Below are positions 48,581 through 59,620 of a DNA stretch of 64,000 bases, piece by piece. The notes beneath the pieces are model-generated. The model saw only the letters and a program-made list of their open reading frames with translations. It ran no database searches and had not been told where the DNA came from. Source of the DNA: Liolophura sinensis (lineage: Eukaryota > Mollusca > Polyplacophora > Chitonida > Chitonidae); assembly GCF_032854445.1 (NCBI RefSeq), contig NC_088301.1, positions 49,409,116 to 49,473,115 on the forward strand, in the 5' to 3' direction. Position numbers and translations under genes: made by a program. Numbering within the stretch: the first letter of the stretch is position 1; each line of letters opens with the position of its first letter.

Positions 48581-50129
48581 AATGTACTGCTGATCTATAA
48601 ATTGTGGTAATTTCCATGAAGCGAAATTGATGTTTTGTTTACTTTGCGATCCTGAGGTTCAACGCCCGAAGGCATATGCACTTTTTAGCCGAGGAAGTGT
48701 TTCCCCGAATAAAGAATGTATTGTTTAGATGACGGTAATTGTCAAATCTACTGTAACTAAAAAAAACAATTCTCTTTGAAAATTGTTGAAGTGGATGTTC
48801 ACGCCTATTATATCCAGTCTTTTAAGTTGTAAACAACTGTCTGTGTCTTATTCGCATGCAACCACAGTCTTCTAACTTTCTGAACGCTTGTGCATTTTCT
48901 GCTATATTTCTTTCCAAAATGAAAAGGAATTTGATTAAAATGGCTTACTTCAGTGAAATGAATTAATTTAAAGAAATACGGGGGTTTCTCATCTTACCTC
49001 ATCTGAATTCAACGTACATGTACGACAGGGAGCTGTAAACCTTTTAAATTGTTTTCCAACTTCGTACTTTCCCTACGCTGACCCTTCCTTTGCTACATTC
49101 GGGGTTTGATGAAAGCAAAATTTACAGGTGTCTGGTGTCTGGATGTGTCACTTGATCAAAATGTTACAATATTATATTCGTTGTATTGGATTGGCGTTCT
49201 CAAATTTTGTCTTCTTTTCTGTACATAACTGCATATTCTTTGAAAAACTTTACTTCTGTAAACTTAAGTCTTCACTGCAGATTGAATAGTCAGTTCGAAG
49301 TCCTTGTCATTGAAGCTATCGCACCCATTTGACTAGATTTTCGTTGTAAAAAATTATCCACCTCTGATGAAGAATATATGTATGATAACTCATAAATGTA
49401 TGACCATCACCAGTTATATTTAGGCTTCCAAGCTTCGCTTAGAAGATTCTTGTTCTCAATTAGATTACTATGCTTTCCAAGTTTTGCTTTGAGGAATATT
49501 GTTCTTGCTACAGATTTTTCTTCTTCTCTGACAACTGTTTTTGATCGTTTTGCGAGAATACAGTGTATCACAGCTGTTAACTTTATTTAGAAGTTCATTA
49601 TCAAATCATTTGGGCTACCTCCTGGAGTAAAAAACTTTACCCACCAGTGAACGATTTATCGGTCAAATTTGAGGAATATGAAAAAATAAGAAAAACTTCT
49701 TCTCCAGAACCGATGATCCAGTTGCACTGAAAACTGATACGCATGTACATGTCTACTGGAGGTATCAAGATTGGAAATTTTATGCAAATCGGTCGAGAAA
49801 GGTGGAAGATCTCTATTGGTCGTTTTAACCACGTTATGAGATGTTACTGAATTTTGAAAAAGCAAGATAGCAATTAGATGTAATTTGACCTGCTGAAGAC
49901 AACCGTGGTTTGAGTTTTTTTCCTACACTGTACAGGTTTTCCTTACATTGCAGTTAAAGCTAATTTCAGTATCATTTTTCAAATGTCACGTGACCGGACA
50001 CCGTAATAGCTATGAAGCTGAAAATTGGTCTTCATCTTTGAATACAGGACCTCAGAACTACGACTGAAAGTTTTGGCATGAAAATGCGTTTAAAAACCTG
50101 TTATTTTTATTCATAGTCAGCTCTTAAAA

Positions 50130-50910
50130 TTTCTCCAAAACCGGTAAAGGTAGTGAAAACAATCTTGGCACTTTTAATAACGAAGGTATGAAGGAGCTTT
50201 TGGCGTATTGTGCTCTTTAGCCAGCCACGTGATTTAGCAGCCATTTTGAATTTTATTGCTATACTTCATTTGCCGTAAAACGGCTACTGATTTTTAGATG
50301 AAATTTCAAGTTTTAGGTGCATCGCCGTACTTATATTGCCCAAAAACGTTTTGTTTGGTATGCAAGTTGTTCTGTGAGTGATCAATGAAATTAGCTTCAA
50401 AGAAGGTCAAGTCTAAAAACTGCTTAAATTTATTAAATAAACACACTGTCTAGTATTCCTTGACGTCAGGATTACAAATCTGTAAGAATTATTTTTGTAT
50501 TTGTTATAGTTATCTGATTATGACCAAAAACATCAAAAATATGAAGTATGACGTAAAACCCAGCAGCGTACATACATACGAACATTGACAAAACATCCCA
50601 TTCAAATAACATGAGAGCTTCGTGCTAGACTGCATGGAACCCGTTCACTGTAGATTGCAGGCTAGAGGTCATCTATTCTAATTCCGTCGGGCGACAGGAA
50701 TAGTACATCGAAGGAATAATCTCTCTATATACGTGGCCCAGCACTGCTACTTGAAAGATTTTTTTTTCTTTTCTTTTCAATGCCTTTTACCGTCGGCCCA
50801 GTGAACACTGCCTCCACTAATCACCAATTCACATCCAGTTGATTCCTGCCAATCTTTGTTCTATTTTTTTTTCTTCAATTATTATGAAATCATTAGGCAC
50901 CAGACTACCA
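50130..50910 (+). repeat. 0.8-kb dispersed repeat, plus-orientation copy
   Basis: Three blocks match 57740-58540 in inverted orientation and in collinear order: ACCGGTAAAGGTAG through GCCATTTTGAATTTTATTG, then GACGTCA with ACAAATCTGTAAGAATTATT, then ATCCAGTTGATTCC through ATTATTATGAAATC. No coding capacity. Confidence 0.7.
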
Positions 50911-51333
50911 GTCCTATCAGCCTGGGATTCAAATCCAGTTTACTCCTTACCATTCTTACCAAATTCATTTCGGATTTAAAAATGAACAATATGGTTCATT
51001 TGTGGGAGATCGTGATTCCGGGTATTGCTGAAATAGTTTTGTTTCCTTTGAAAACACGAGACGTGGTTTCCACAAGGAATATGCAATTCACTACTTCGGA
51101 GAGTTTATTGTCTAATATGTATTACGTCTGTATTTTTGCTTGCATTAGACAAACAAGGGATCTATTCAGAAGACACAGAACTGATAGATTTGAACGGTCT
51201 GTGGTGGAGAAAGTGCAAAGTTTTAGAAGGTGGAAGCTAAAGACTGTGTGTACAGACAGCTTTGGAGCCGTATAACTGCATATAGTTCTAGTTCTACTTT
51301 GTGTTTCCAGTATATGAGTATCAGAGTCAGGTA

Positions 51334-51695
51334 GGGGACCTCCGTGGCCTAGTGGCTACGTTGCTATAGAAAGGTATAGCAATCGGTCGTTAGAAGTTCA
51401 ATTCTAGGTGTTCCTCGGCCAAGTGGCTACGTTGCTATAGAAAGGTATAGCAAGCGGTCGCTGTTAGTTCAATTCCAGGTGCAATTAGCGGTACAATTAG
51501 CGGTCGACGACGCCGCCTGTCGTTCGTTGAAGGCCTCATGTCTTGAAATGATGTGCATATTTGTATGTCAGATGTGGGGAAGTTCATCGGTATAACTTGC
51601 CAAGGTTCGGTGGTGTTCCCCGGGAAATCAGGTTTCCCCCCCCCACCATAAACCTGACCGCTATCGTCAATGAATGAAATAAATAAATCAAGTGG
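51334..51695 (+). repeat. SINE with tandemly duplicated tRNA-like head
   Basis: The head (GGCCTAGTGGCTACGTTGCT, AGAAAGGTATAGCAATCGGT, GTTCAATTCTAGGT) at 51346 repeats 71 bases later at 51417. A body with TGGGGAAGTTCATCGG and a tail ending GAATGAAATAAATAAATC follow. It ends about 30 bases before exon 2 of copy 2. Confidence 0.75.
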
Positions 51696-53471
51696 ACTTC
51701 ACTGCTGTGGCTATTTTCTCTTTAACAGGGCCCGAAGTTGACATGGGAGCGAGTTTTATTCGCTACGCAGACGAAAGGAACTCAGTGGTCAAATTGCACA
51801 GAGAATATAACCTTCCCATGTTTGATTTCAACAGAAAGGTGTCACTTGCAATTAGAGGCAACGATTCTATGACATATTCAAAGGCCAGGGTAGATGCAGC
51901 TTCGATGAAAGTGAATAAGGTACGCCACTGTTCACAACTACAAGCGTAACCATCCCCAGCAATACGTTCACCACATTTTTGACAACCTTACCTGTACGTT
52001 TGTCGATTTTCTCTCTTTCAAAGCTGTTCTCATCCAATTTCTCATTTGTACTCAGGCTTTTGAGGCTGTTGTGAACCTTTCGTCAAAGCTGATTACAGAC
52101 ATATCCGTGCATCAGGCTCTGAGAAAAACGAAGCAATCCCTGTTAATTGGTGATCCTCTCTCGCAAACATTTGTGTCTCTATGAGAGTTTAACTTCGGAT
52201 CCCCCATAAACAGTATCAGCACCAAGTATATACATGCTGGACACGATAATGATCAAGCCAAAAATTCTGAAAAAATATCAGCGCTTGGTTACAGCAAGAT
52301 GGTAGACAGGTAAGCTATTTGCCAAGTTTCATGATTTTATCTAATTTCTGAAAACCTGATCATAATAAGCCGGAATGGAAAATATAAACCTTTTTTCTTT
52401 TTTTAGCCGGACTTAAATTCACACTCTACTTGAAAAATCATTGACCAGTGAAAAATTATTATTATCAGGGTGTTATTTAAACCGATAAGTGCTGGTATGC
52501 GAATGTTATATAATGTCTGTATTTTAAAACAATTAATTTTTTTTGTAAATATTGCCTATGTCATATGACATATGATGCCATTTCTGTTATTTAGAATTGT
52601 CAAGAAGTCTTCGTCGGAACCTTCACTAAATATCCTTCTGGACCAGGAAGTAACCGAAGTGAATGTTCGAGAAAACAAACGCGTAGTCATAAAATGCAGA
52701 AACGACGAGACCTATAAGACGGACGCTCTTATCATCACGTTACCATTGGGAATTTTGAAAGCGAATAACGTCAAATTCATGCCAAGTTTATCCCCGAAAA
52801 AGCGACTGGCGATAAGAAGAGTTGGTAAGCTTTTTTTATTCAACTACTGCGTACTCTTGCGCTACGGGACAGATACTCCAAAGGCCTGGACGATTTTTTG
52901 AACAGGACAGCAGTGGGGACGGAATATTAAAGTTTGTACATTACTAACGATTTTCAAGGAGATCCATTTTGACAGTATATGTTTTATGCTCCTAAAATAA
53001 AAGTGTTACTTTTAACACTGCAAAGACCACAAGGAGTGATTGTACTTGATAGAGAGTGTGTGCCTCATTAACTATCGATTTTGAGAGTTATATATATTAG
53101 ATTTCTCAGTTTGACAAATATAGGGGTATCTTCTTGGAAATAATAAATGTTAATTCTAATCGTTAACTATGTTTTAAATTTTATCCCTCTTTTCAGGATT
53201 TGGTACTATAAACAAGCTTGTGTTAACATTCAGCCGACGGTTTTGGACAAAGAATATACACCACATAACTGTGGCTTTGCGAAATATTGCTGAGCGAGGA
53301 AAGTTTACATATATGTCGTGTTTCCACGACATCGCAGGACAAACCTGTAATCGTGGCCTATGCTGCCGGCCATTTTGGGGAGCAGAGCGAGAATATGTCT
53401 GATAACGAGCTTAAAAACCTAGGTAAGGGTGCAATAGGTAAGCGAAGTAGGTCTGCTTCAACTTAAAGACC

Positions 53472-53905
53472 CGAATATAGCCAGACTTATGTATAGTCAG
53501 ACCTATTTGTAGCCAGACTTATGTATAGCCAGACTTACGTATAGTCAGACTTATGCACAGCCGGACTTATGTATGGTTAGATTTATGTATAGTCACACCT
53601 ATTAATAGCCAGATTTATGTATAGAGAGACCTATTTATAGCCAGGCTTATGTATAGCCAGGCTTATGTATAGCCAGGCTTATGTATAGCCAGACTTACGT
53701 ATAGTCAGATTAATGCATAGCCGGACTTATGTATGGCCAGATTTATGTATAGTTTGACCTATTTATTGCCAAACTTATGTATAGCCAGACTTATGTATAG
53801 CCTGACTTACGTATAGTCAAACTTATGCACAGCCGGACTTATGCATGGCCAGACTTATATATTGAGAGATTTATGAATGGTCAGACTTACGTATAGCCAG
53901 AATTA
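53472..53905 (+). repeat. 16-bp minisatellite in copy 2 intron 5
   Basis: About 27 units of AGCCAGACTTATGTAT with point variants (AGTCAGAC, AGCCGGAC, TACGTAT). Fills most of intron 5 of copy 2; copy 1 has no such array there. Confidence 0.92.
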
Positions 53906-54340
53906 TCCGTGTATGGGTTTTTTGAGCATTTGTCGATTTTTTTTCCAGCTCTAAGTCGCCTGCGCACGGTATTTGGCAGGAGCCTGGATCCTGTTACTGT
54001 TGTCAGTATGTCCCGTACGAAGTGGAAGAGTGACCCATTCTCCAAGGGCTCGTATTCATTCCCAGCTGTAGGTAGGTATCCTGCTGTTTCCCGGATGACA
54101 TGACGTTTCAACAATTATTTATCATTAATTTAAAAATTGTGCATTAATCTACTGGAATGTTTGTGGCTCGGTTGTGATATAGGTCATACAACCACCATTT
54201 TTCTTATTCTGAAAACAAATACTGGAAATCCTACTGAAAAAAGACCTAGATCTTATATGTAAAAGAAGTTTGTCTGAGGAGGTTGGTGATGTATTTCATT
54301 TATAACACTTAGTCATCTAATCCTTAATGCATTGAATCAA

Positions 54341-54568
54341 GGACAAACATCCCGGCGGACAGAATGCCCGTGGACAAAAGCCCTGCGGACAAAAACCCTA
54401 GCGGACAAACCCACCTCGTTTTGATTAACCGACAAAACATATCCGACAATCAAACAAACATAATATTAAATATTTGTTGACGAGAATTCATATAGTGTGC
54501 TTTCCATCGAAAAAATTGTCATTAAATTGTCATTGCCCCGGGTTTTTGTCCGCCGGGACTTTTGTCCC
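54341..54568. mobile_element. Palindromic MITE-like element with GGACAAA ends
   Basis: The left end GGACAAACATCCCGGCGGAC pairs with the reverse complement of the right end (GGACAAAAGTCCCGGCGGAC). Inner GGACAAA words also repeat. About 228 bp with no coding potential, in intron 6 of copy 2. Confidence 0.75.
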
Positions 54569-56175
54569 TAAACCCTAATGGATTCATGGTCAGTTCAGTG
54601 AATGGCTCAGACATCTATAAACCGAGATGCGGTATAGAATACATGAACTAACTTCCATACTAATTACTGTGTACAATACTATATCATAATTCATCCTAAC
54701 GAATCTTGTTATGATTTCAAAAAAGATCAACTATCAACAGATGGATGCAAATATTTTTCAACATCTTTGTGTTTCATTTGTTGTTATCAGGAATAAAGAA
54801 GGGAGACTGGGACATTCTCGGGGAAGCCGAACCACCATTGTTCTTCGCTGGCGAGCACACACGAACCAAACAGTATGGCACCGCCCAGACGGCTATAGAC
54901 ACAGGCAGAAAAGCTGCGAAAGAAGTAGAATCATACTTAAACTCAGCTAATACTATCCCAGTATTACCTAGTTTAGTAATTCTATGTCTCCCATTGCTGT
55001 CATTCCCTCAGGTCATTTAATAATAACTGCCTGTGATGTCATTGTATGATACATGGCGTCTGCTACGTGTATAACGTTTAATCTTAGTTAAACCGACATG
55101 TGCATATTTCCGAAGATGTGGTAATAACAATAGCCTTACTTCAGCGCCACGAATATCCAAAAAGGCCAACAAAGATGTTCATAATGGAGCGGATTCAGTT
55201 TTGTTAAGTTTGTACGTGGTGATGTACGCCATCATGTACAAAATTGTCAAAACAGTCCTATGTGTTTTGGTTTTAGTTAAACCTCTCCATAGTAGAATAT
55301 GTTCAGGTTCGTTAGTTCCATAACGCACAGATTACTTCCCTTTTCGAGGATTATGCCTCCTTGAGAGTTTTTGTCAGTTCAAATATCCAATCATGTTAGC
55401 ATTCAGAAACTACTGGTGTGATGGAACTTAAACAAGCACAGTGATGAACTGTGATAAATCCGCTTTTAAATCAGCTGACACTGAGAAAATGACAAAGTAA
55501 GTGGGAATAGTTTCCATAGTCCCATATACTTTAATTTAGGACAGATACCTACCGCAAAGGGAGTTTGATTCTTGAAGAAGACATAACCTATGTCTCAGGA
55601 AAATACAGAATATGGTCATCTTGTTTGTAATTCTTGGTGCTCTACGGATGTGTATTTTTACGTCAGTCTTTATATTAATCCTATAAAACCTTTAATGACC
55701 TTTTTAATGTGCATTATTCCTTATATATCCACAATATATTAACTCTTGTATTCCAAGTGCTTATCACATAAAGAGCAAATTTGTTTTATATGACAGTTAC
55801 TCTCCTTGAGGAGCAGCATTTTAAGAAAATAAAATATTGCTCTATTTTATGCTCTTAGCATTATCAACTGTATCATCTCTAACTTCTGCATGGACACGTG
55901 TTCATTTTCAAGAAGATACATAAAACTGAAAAAAGTTGACTGAACAAAACTGCCAAATTTGACCATAAAATTATTTCACGTTACAATATGATAGGAGATT
56001 TTATAGTCCTGAAAAAATGTTGTTTTTTTTTACCTTATGAGAAAAATTGGCACCCTCTCAAGTGAACACTACGATGAAGGCACAGCGCCTTAAATGTTTC
56101 AAAGCCATCCTTTGACAGCTTTCAGTGGTGTTCAGTGGTTATGTTGACTGTCCAGCCTGATAGCATTATTCAATT

Positions 56176-56404
56176 ATTTATTTCAATGTTGCTTAACGCC
56201 ATATTCAAGAATATTTCACTGACGGCGATCATCTTATTCTAGAATATTTCACTCATATCGGCAGGTTGCTGATAGAGAACTTCCAACGAACGGCCTGAGA
56301 GGAAGCCAGCATAAGCTGGGCTTGAACGCAGAGCGACCGCATTGGTGAGACTCCTGGGTCATTACGCTTCACTAAAGCGCTATACAACTGAGCCACGGAG
56401 GCCC
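56176..56404 (-). repeat. SINE, main family, minus orientation, near complete
   Basis: Reversed tail (TTCAAGAATATTTCACTGAC, partly duplicated), body GAGAGGAAGCCAGCATAAGC, and an intact tRNA-like head ending CAACTGAGCCACGGAGGCCC. Confidence 0.9.
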
Positions 56405-56854
56405 CGTGAAAAAATGTATGTCTAGCAAACGTCTGGCGAATTTATGTATGAAACGTGTTCTAACGGTCAGCAGATACAGGGAAACATTTTCCCCTTTTTC
56501 TTATACTGATAACTTTCCTTAAGAATATTTAATGTCAACAGAATTCTATTGTCTAGCCTTGAAAAAGATGTGAAACAATGTTTGCATGATTCACTTCACT
56601 TTACATCATGAAGCCTGCAGAGACACTGAACAGTTGTTATTTTGTTGCCTACGATGGTCTACGACACATTCTGAACGAATGGATCGCTGTATCCCAAAGT
56701 TAACTATTTATGTTATGAAATTACTACACAGTTAGCAGGTTAACTATTTATCTTATGAAATTACTACACAGTTAGCAGCAGGTATAAGTAAAATCCATTG
56801 GTTAAGTATCCACTCAAACGAACTGCACTCTGTGAAAATACTATGCGTATGCCT

Positions 56855-56905
56855 CGAAACAGACATTCGTATACCAGCCGTCAACCAATAAGGACATTCC
56901 AAGAG
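56855..56905 (-). repeat. Short repeat around copy 3, inverted copy
   Basis: A 41-base stretch here (ACATTCGTATACCAGCCGTC in the middle) is an exact reverse complement of about 61521-61561. A third, direct copy is at 59457-59620. Confidence 0.7.
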
Positions 56906-57212
56906 CATTTCCGAAAACGACGTTGATGGATCACAAACATCTATCAGGAAAAAAATGCTTATCCAATTGTCTGAATGTCTTATATAGGAGATTACTGAGC
57001 GATGAAAGTGTGGTAGTTAACAAATCATCAAACGTAAGTACGGAAATCCGAGCTACTTCGGTCAGTATCGATCCCAAATAAGGTATGTTTAGTGCGACTG
57101 CCCCTTTCTCTTTTTCAAGCCGGGTTAGACAGATCTCTGAAGAGAACGGAAATTTTAATGAGTGGTAAATTGCGTTCAAAAATTAATTTTGGATATCTAG
57201 TCCGTATGGTCC

Positions 57213-57216
<4 letters not shown>

Positions 57217-57273
<57 letters not shown>
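57217..57273. repeat. (AT)n microsatellite
   Basis: Uninterrupted AT dinucleotide run of about 28 units. Confidence 0.97.
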
Positions 57274-57275
<2 letters not shown>

Positions 57276-57739
57276 AGTGACGACATTGTGATAGCTGGCA
57301 AATCACAAAATATTTTCACAATTAAATACTGTCCCGTAGCTATATCAATTCCATTTCAACATTACATTATACTGTCACATATTATTTATTTCTTTATGAA
57401 GCTTGGGGCGCGGAAGTTGCTACTTTTTAAGCATTTACATGAACAGTTAAAATTAAACCCTAAGGAAAACTGCCAAGAGGCCATATTTATTATATTTATT
57501 TATTAGATTATAAATTAAATCGTGTGTAAGCCTATGCTGCCCTGGAGACAAATATAAAAGCATTTCCGTCACGCTTTCTTTGCAACTGCTCATATAAATA
57601 CAGCGGTGATATTAAAACTGTACTTTGATTATATGGCCTCTAGCTCCGGGTTAAACGTATTTGAATGCAGACTTATATAACGTGGCGCCATAGATCTTAT
57701 GCGCTTCGATTATAAGTTGTAATTATACTGTTATCAAAC

Positions 57740-58540
57740 AGCGCTGCCGGGGTCCACGCGACTAGACATTTACCACTTCTGGTAGCCTGATGTCTGTAAA
57801 GTTCATAATAATGGTAAAAAGAAACACGAAAAAAAAAGTGAAAGAATGAACTGGATTTGAACCTTACACTGCCAAGCATCATTGACCATTGGCCAAGTAC
57901 TGAAGGCTAAAATAGAGATCAGGGCGCTTTGATCTTCTGCTGTACCCGAGGACAAAAGACAGAAAGAATACATTGTTGTGAAATTGATGCCCGAGAGCAG
58001 AAGACAGGAAGTATACATTGTCGCAGAGCTGATGACCCTTCCCACAATAAACTGCGGTCAATGGTTTCATGCAGTGTGGCACAAAGCTCTCGTGTTATTT
58101 ACATAGGGCGATTTTTGTTGGCTTTTTGGTCAAAACATGGAAACAACACAAAGTACAAAAATAATTCTTACAGATTTGTTATGTTGACGTCACTGGGCAC
58201 CAGAGAGTAAGTTTATGTAATGATTTAAGCAGTTTTAAAAATTGACCTACTTTTCACTGGCCTTATTTGCATAACAAACTAAAATTTTTTTACAATATTG
58301 GTAGGGCAATCCATCTAAAACTGTAAAGGAAAAGTTTATCTCGAAAGGTTTAGCCGTTTTGGAGAAGACTTTTTTTTAGCTTATCAATAAAATTCAAAAT
58401 GGCCTCTCTGCTGCCCGTAATCACGTGACTAGTAAAACAGTACAGAATGACAAAAGTTGATTCATATTCTCCCATTAAGACTCCAGTGTTTGGTTTTTCT
58501 ACCTTTACCAGTTTTCGAGATATTGCATTTTACCACTTGA
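57740..58540 (-). repeat. 0.8-kb dispersed repeat, inverted copy
   Basis: Reverse-complement partner of 50130-50910, with all three matching blocks in the same relative order. Lies between copies 2 and 3. Confidence 0.7.
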
Positions 58541-58812
58541 CCAGTAATAATAATAATAATAATAATCCGAACGATTATTTCAAAAGGTGTCCCGCTAGGA
58601 TACTAGCGTGAACCCATAATAATAATAATCCGAACGATTATTTCAAAGGGTGTCCCGCTAGGATACTAGCGTGAACCCATAATAATAATAATCCGAACGA
58701 TTATTTCAAAAGGTGTCCCGCTAGGATACTAGCGTGAACCCATAATAATAATAATAATCCGAACGATTATTTCAAAAGGTGTCCCGTTAGGATACTAGCG
58801 TGGACCCCTAAT
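58540..58812 (+). repeat. 63-66 bp minisatellite with internal hairpin, 4 units
   Basis: Four nearly identical units: an AAT run, CCGAACGATTATTTCAAAAG, GTGTCCCGCTAGGATACTAG, CGTGAACCCAT. Each unit contains CGCTAGGATACTAGCG, a 6-bp stem with a 4-base loop; the last unit has one stem change. Few differences between units, so recent. Confidence 0.93.
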
Positions 58813-59227
58813 TAATGGCTAATACTTTTGACAGAATTTAAGAAACTTGGAATGGAGGCGTTTGATAGCAAATCCTTGTGTTAGATGTTTCAGAAGCAGT
58901 ATTAACACAGAGACATTATATTATTCTGTGAATGTCAGAAGTGTCCTGAACTCAGGTTAGCTGATTGAGGCACGTATGTTGTCACTTTGATACTTAGTTC
59001 TACAAGCCGCGATCAGCTCTCGCTCAAATATTTCATCATTTGCATTCAGCATAATCCTATAACCATCCTTTTACTTTGCTTGGTGTAGTGCTTGAGTTGT
59101 GTTACGAAGCACTCCAGGCATTACAAGTTCTCTTCTTGTTCAGAATCTCCAACGTTCTGCTTCATAATTGTGTTTAATTCAGCTCAATCCAAGGCTATGT
59201 TCATCGTGCTGAATATTTATGTATATT

Positions 59228-59296
59228 TTAAATTGGTGTTTTACGCCACACTTAAGAATATTTCACTAATATGATGGCGATCAGCATTAAGGTCAT
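59228..59296 (-). repeat. SINE tail fragment, minus orientation
   Basis: TTGGTGTTTTACGCCACACT, TAAGAATATTTCACTAATAT, GGCGATCAGCATTA. Confidence 0.75.
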
Positions 59297-59456
59297 GTTG
59301 AATAAGATCGTGATGTTGGAAACATGAAGTTTCAACAAAAGCATAAATAAACTACTTATAATTGAATAACTACAACCTATGAACTATCATGGTACATGAT
59401 TTTGACACCGATTTAATTTGTTCACTTAGAACATTCCTTGTGACTTTCCATCACTG

Positions 59457-59620
59457 AAAATAGTTGATTGCTCCTCTTTGCATGAACCGACTTAATTCCT
59501 TACTTCTTACCCTTTCTTAGTTGAGCGTTATTTTGGAAATTAGTGTTGCCATCATTGACACAGGACGTCCATTACATGTACATTTGACGGCTGGTACACG
59601 AATATCTGCTTTGACGCTTA
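59457..59620 (+). repeat. Repeat around copy 3, direct copy 1
   Basis: Aligns with 61426-61570: GTTGATTGCTCCTCTTTGCA / GTTGACTGCTTCTCTTTGCA, and TTGACGGCTGGTACACGAAT / TTGACGGCTGGTATACGAAT. Confidence 0.6.

Larger units (their letters stand above)
47333..51728 (+). other. Copy 2 intron 1 (4.4 kb)
   Basis: Carries a MITE-like element (47451-47690), a short SINE tail (about 47915-47950, minus), an old SINE (48395-48580), the plus copy of a 0.8-kb repeat (50130-50910) and a SINE with a doubled head (51334-51695). Confidence 0.7.
47122..55020 (+). pseudogene. Polyamine-oxidase-type gene, copy 2, recently inactivated
   Basis: All seven exons are found, with GT-AG sites and the same phases as copy 1: 47122-47332, 51729-51919, 52056-52309, 52595-52824, 53197-53422, 53949-54071 and 54791-55020. 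Signal peptide, GAGASG, GFGTINK with its Lys, FFAGEHT and a hydrophobic C-terminal tail are all recognisable. Two lesions: an in-frame TGA at 52182-52184 in exon 3, and exon 5 is 226 rather than 225 bases, a one-base gain that shifts the frame near 53338. In exon 2 the active-site His position reads FIRY instead of YIHH. Exons 1 and 7 are far closer to copy 1 than the middle exons. Alternatives are an assembly error or a polymorphic null allele, but two independent lesions favour a pseudogene. Confidence 0.85.

Noticed and set aside
52182-52184. TGA in copy 2 read as selenocysteine
   Set aside because: The aligned residue is Glu in copy 1, no selenoprotein relation is known for this family, and exon 5 is frameshifted as well.
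57092-57306. Open frames with long YIYIYI runs
   Set aside because: Produced by the AT microsatellite.
58540-58812. Possible CRISPR-like array
   Set aside because: A eukaryotic minisatellite: the whole unit repeats and there are no unique spacers. The same applies to 22985-23370 and 61612-62238.
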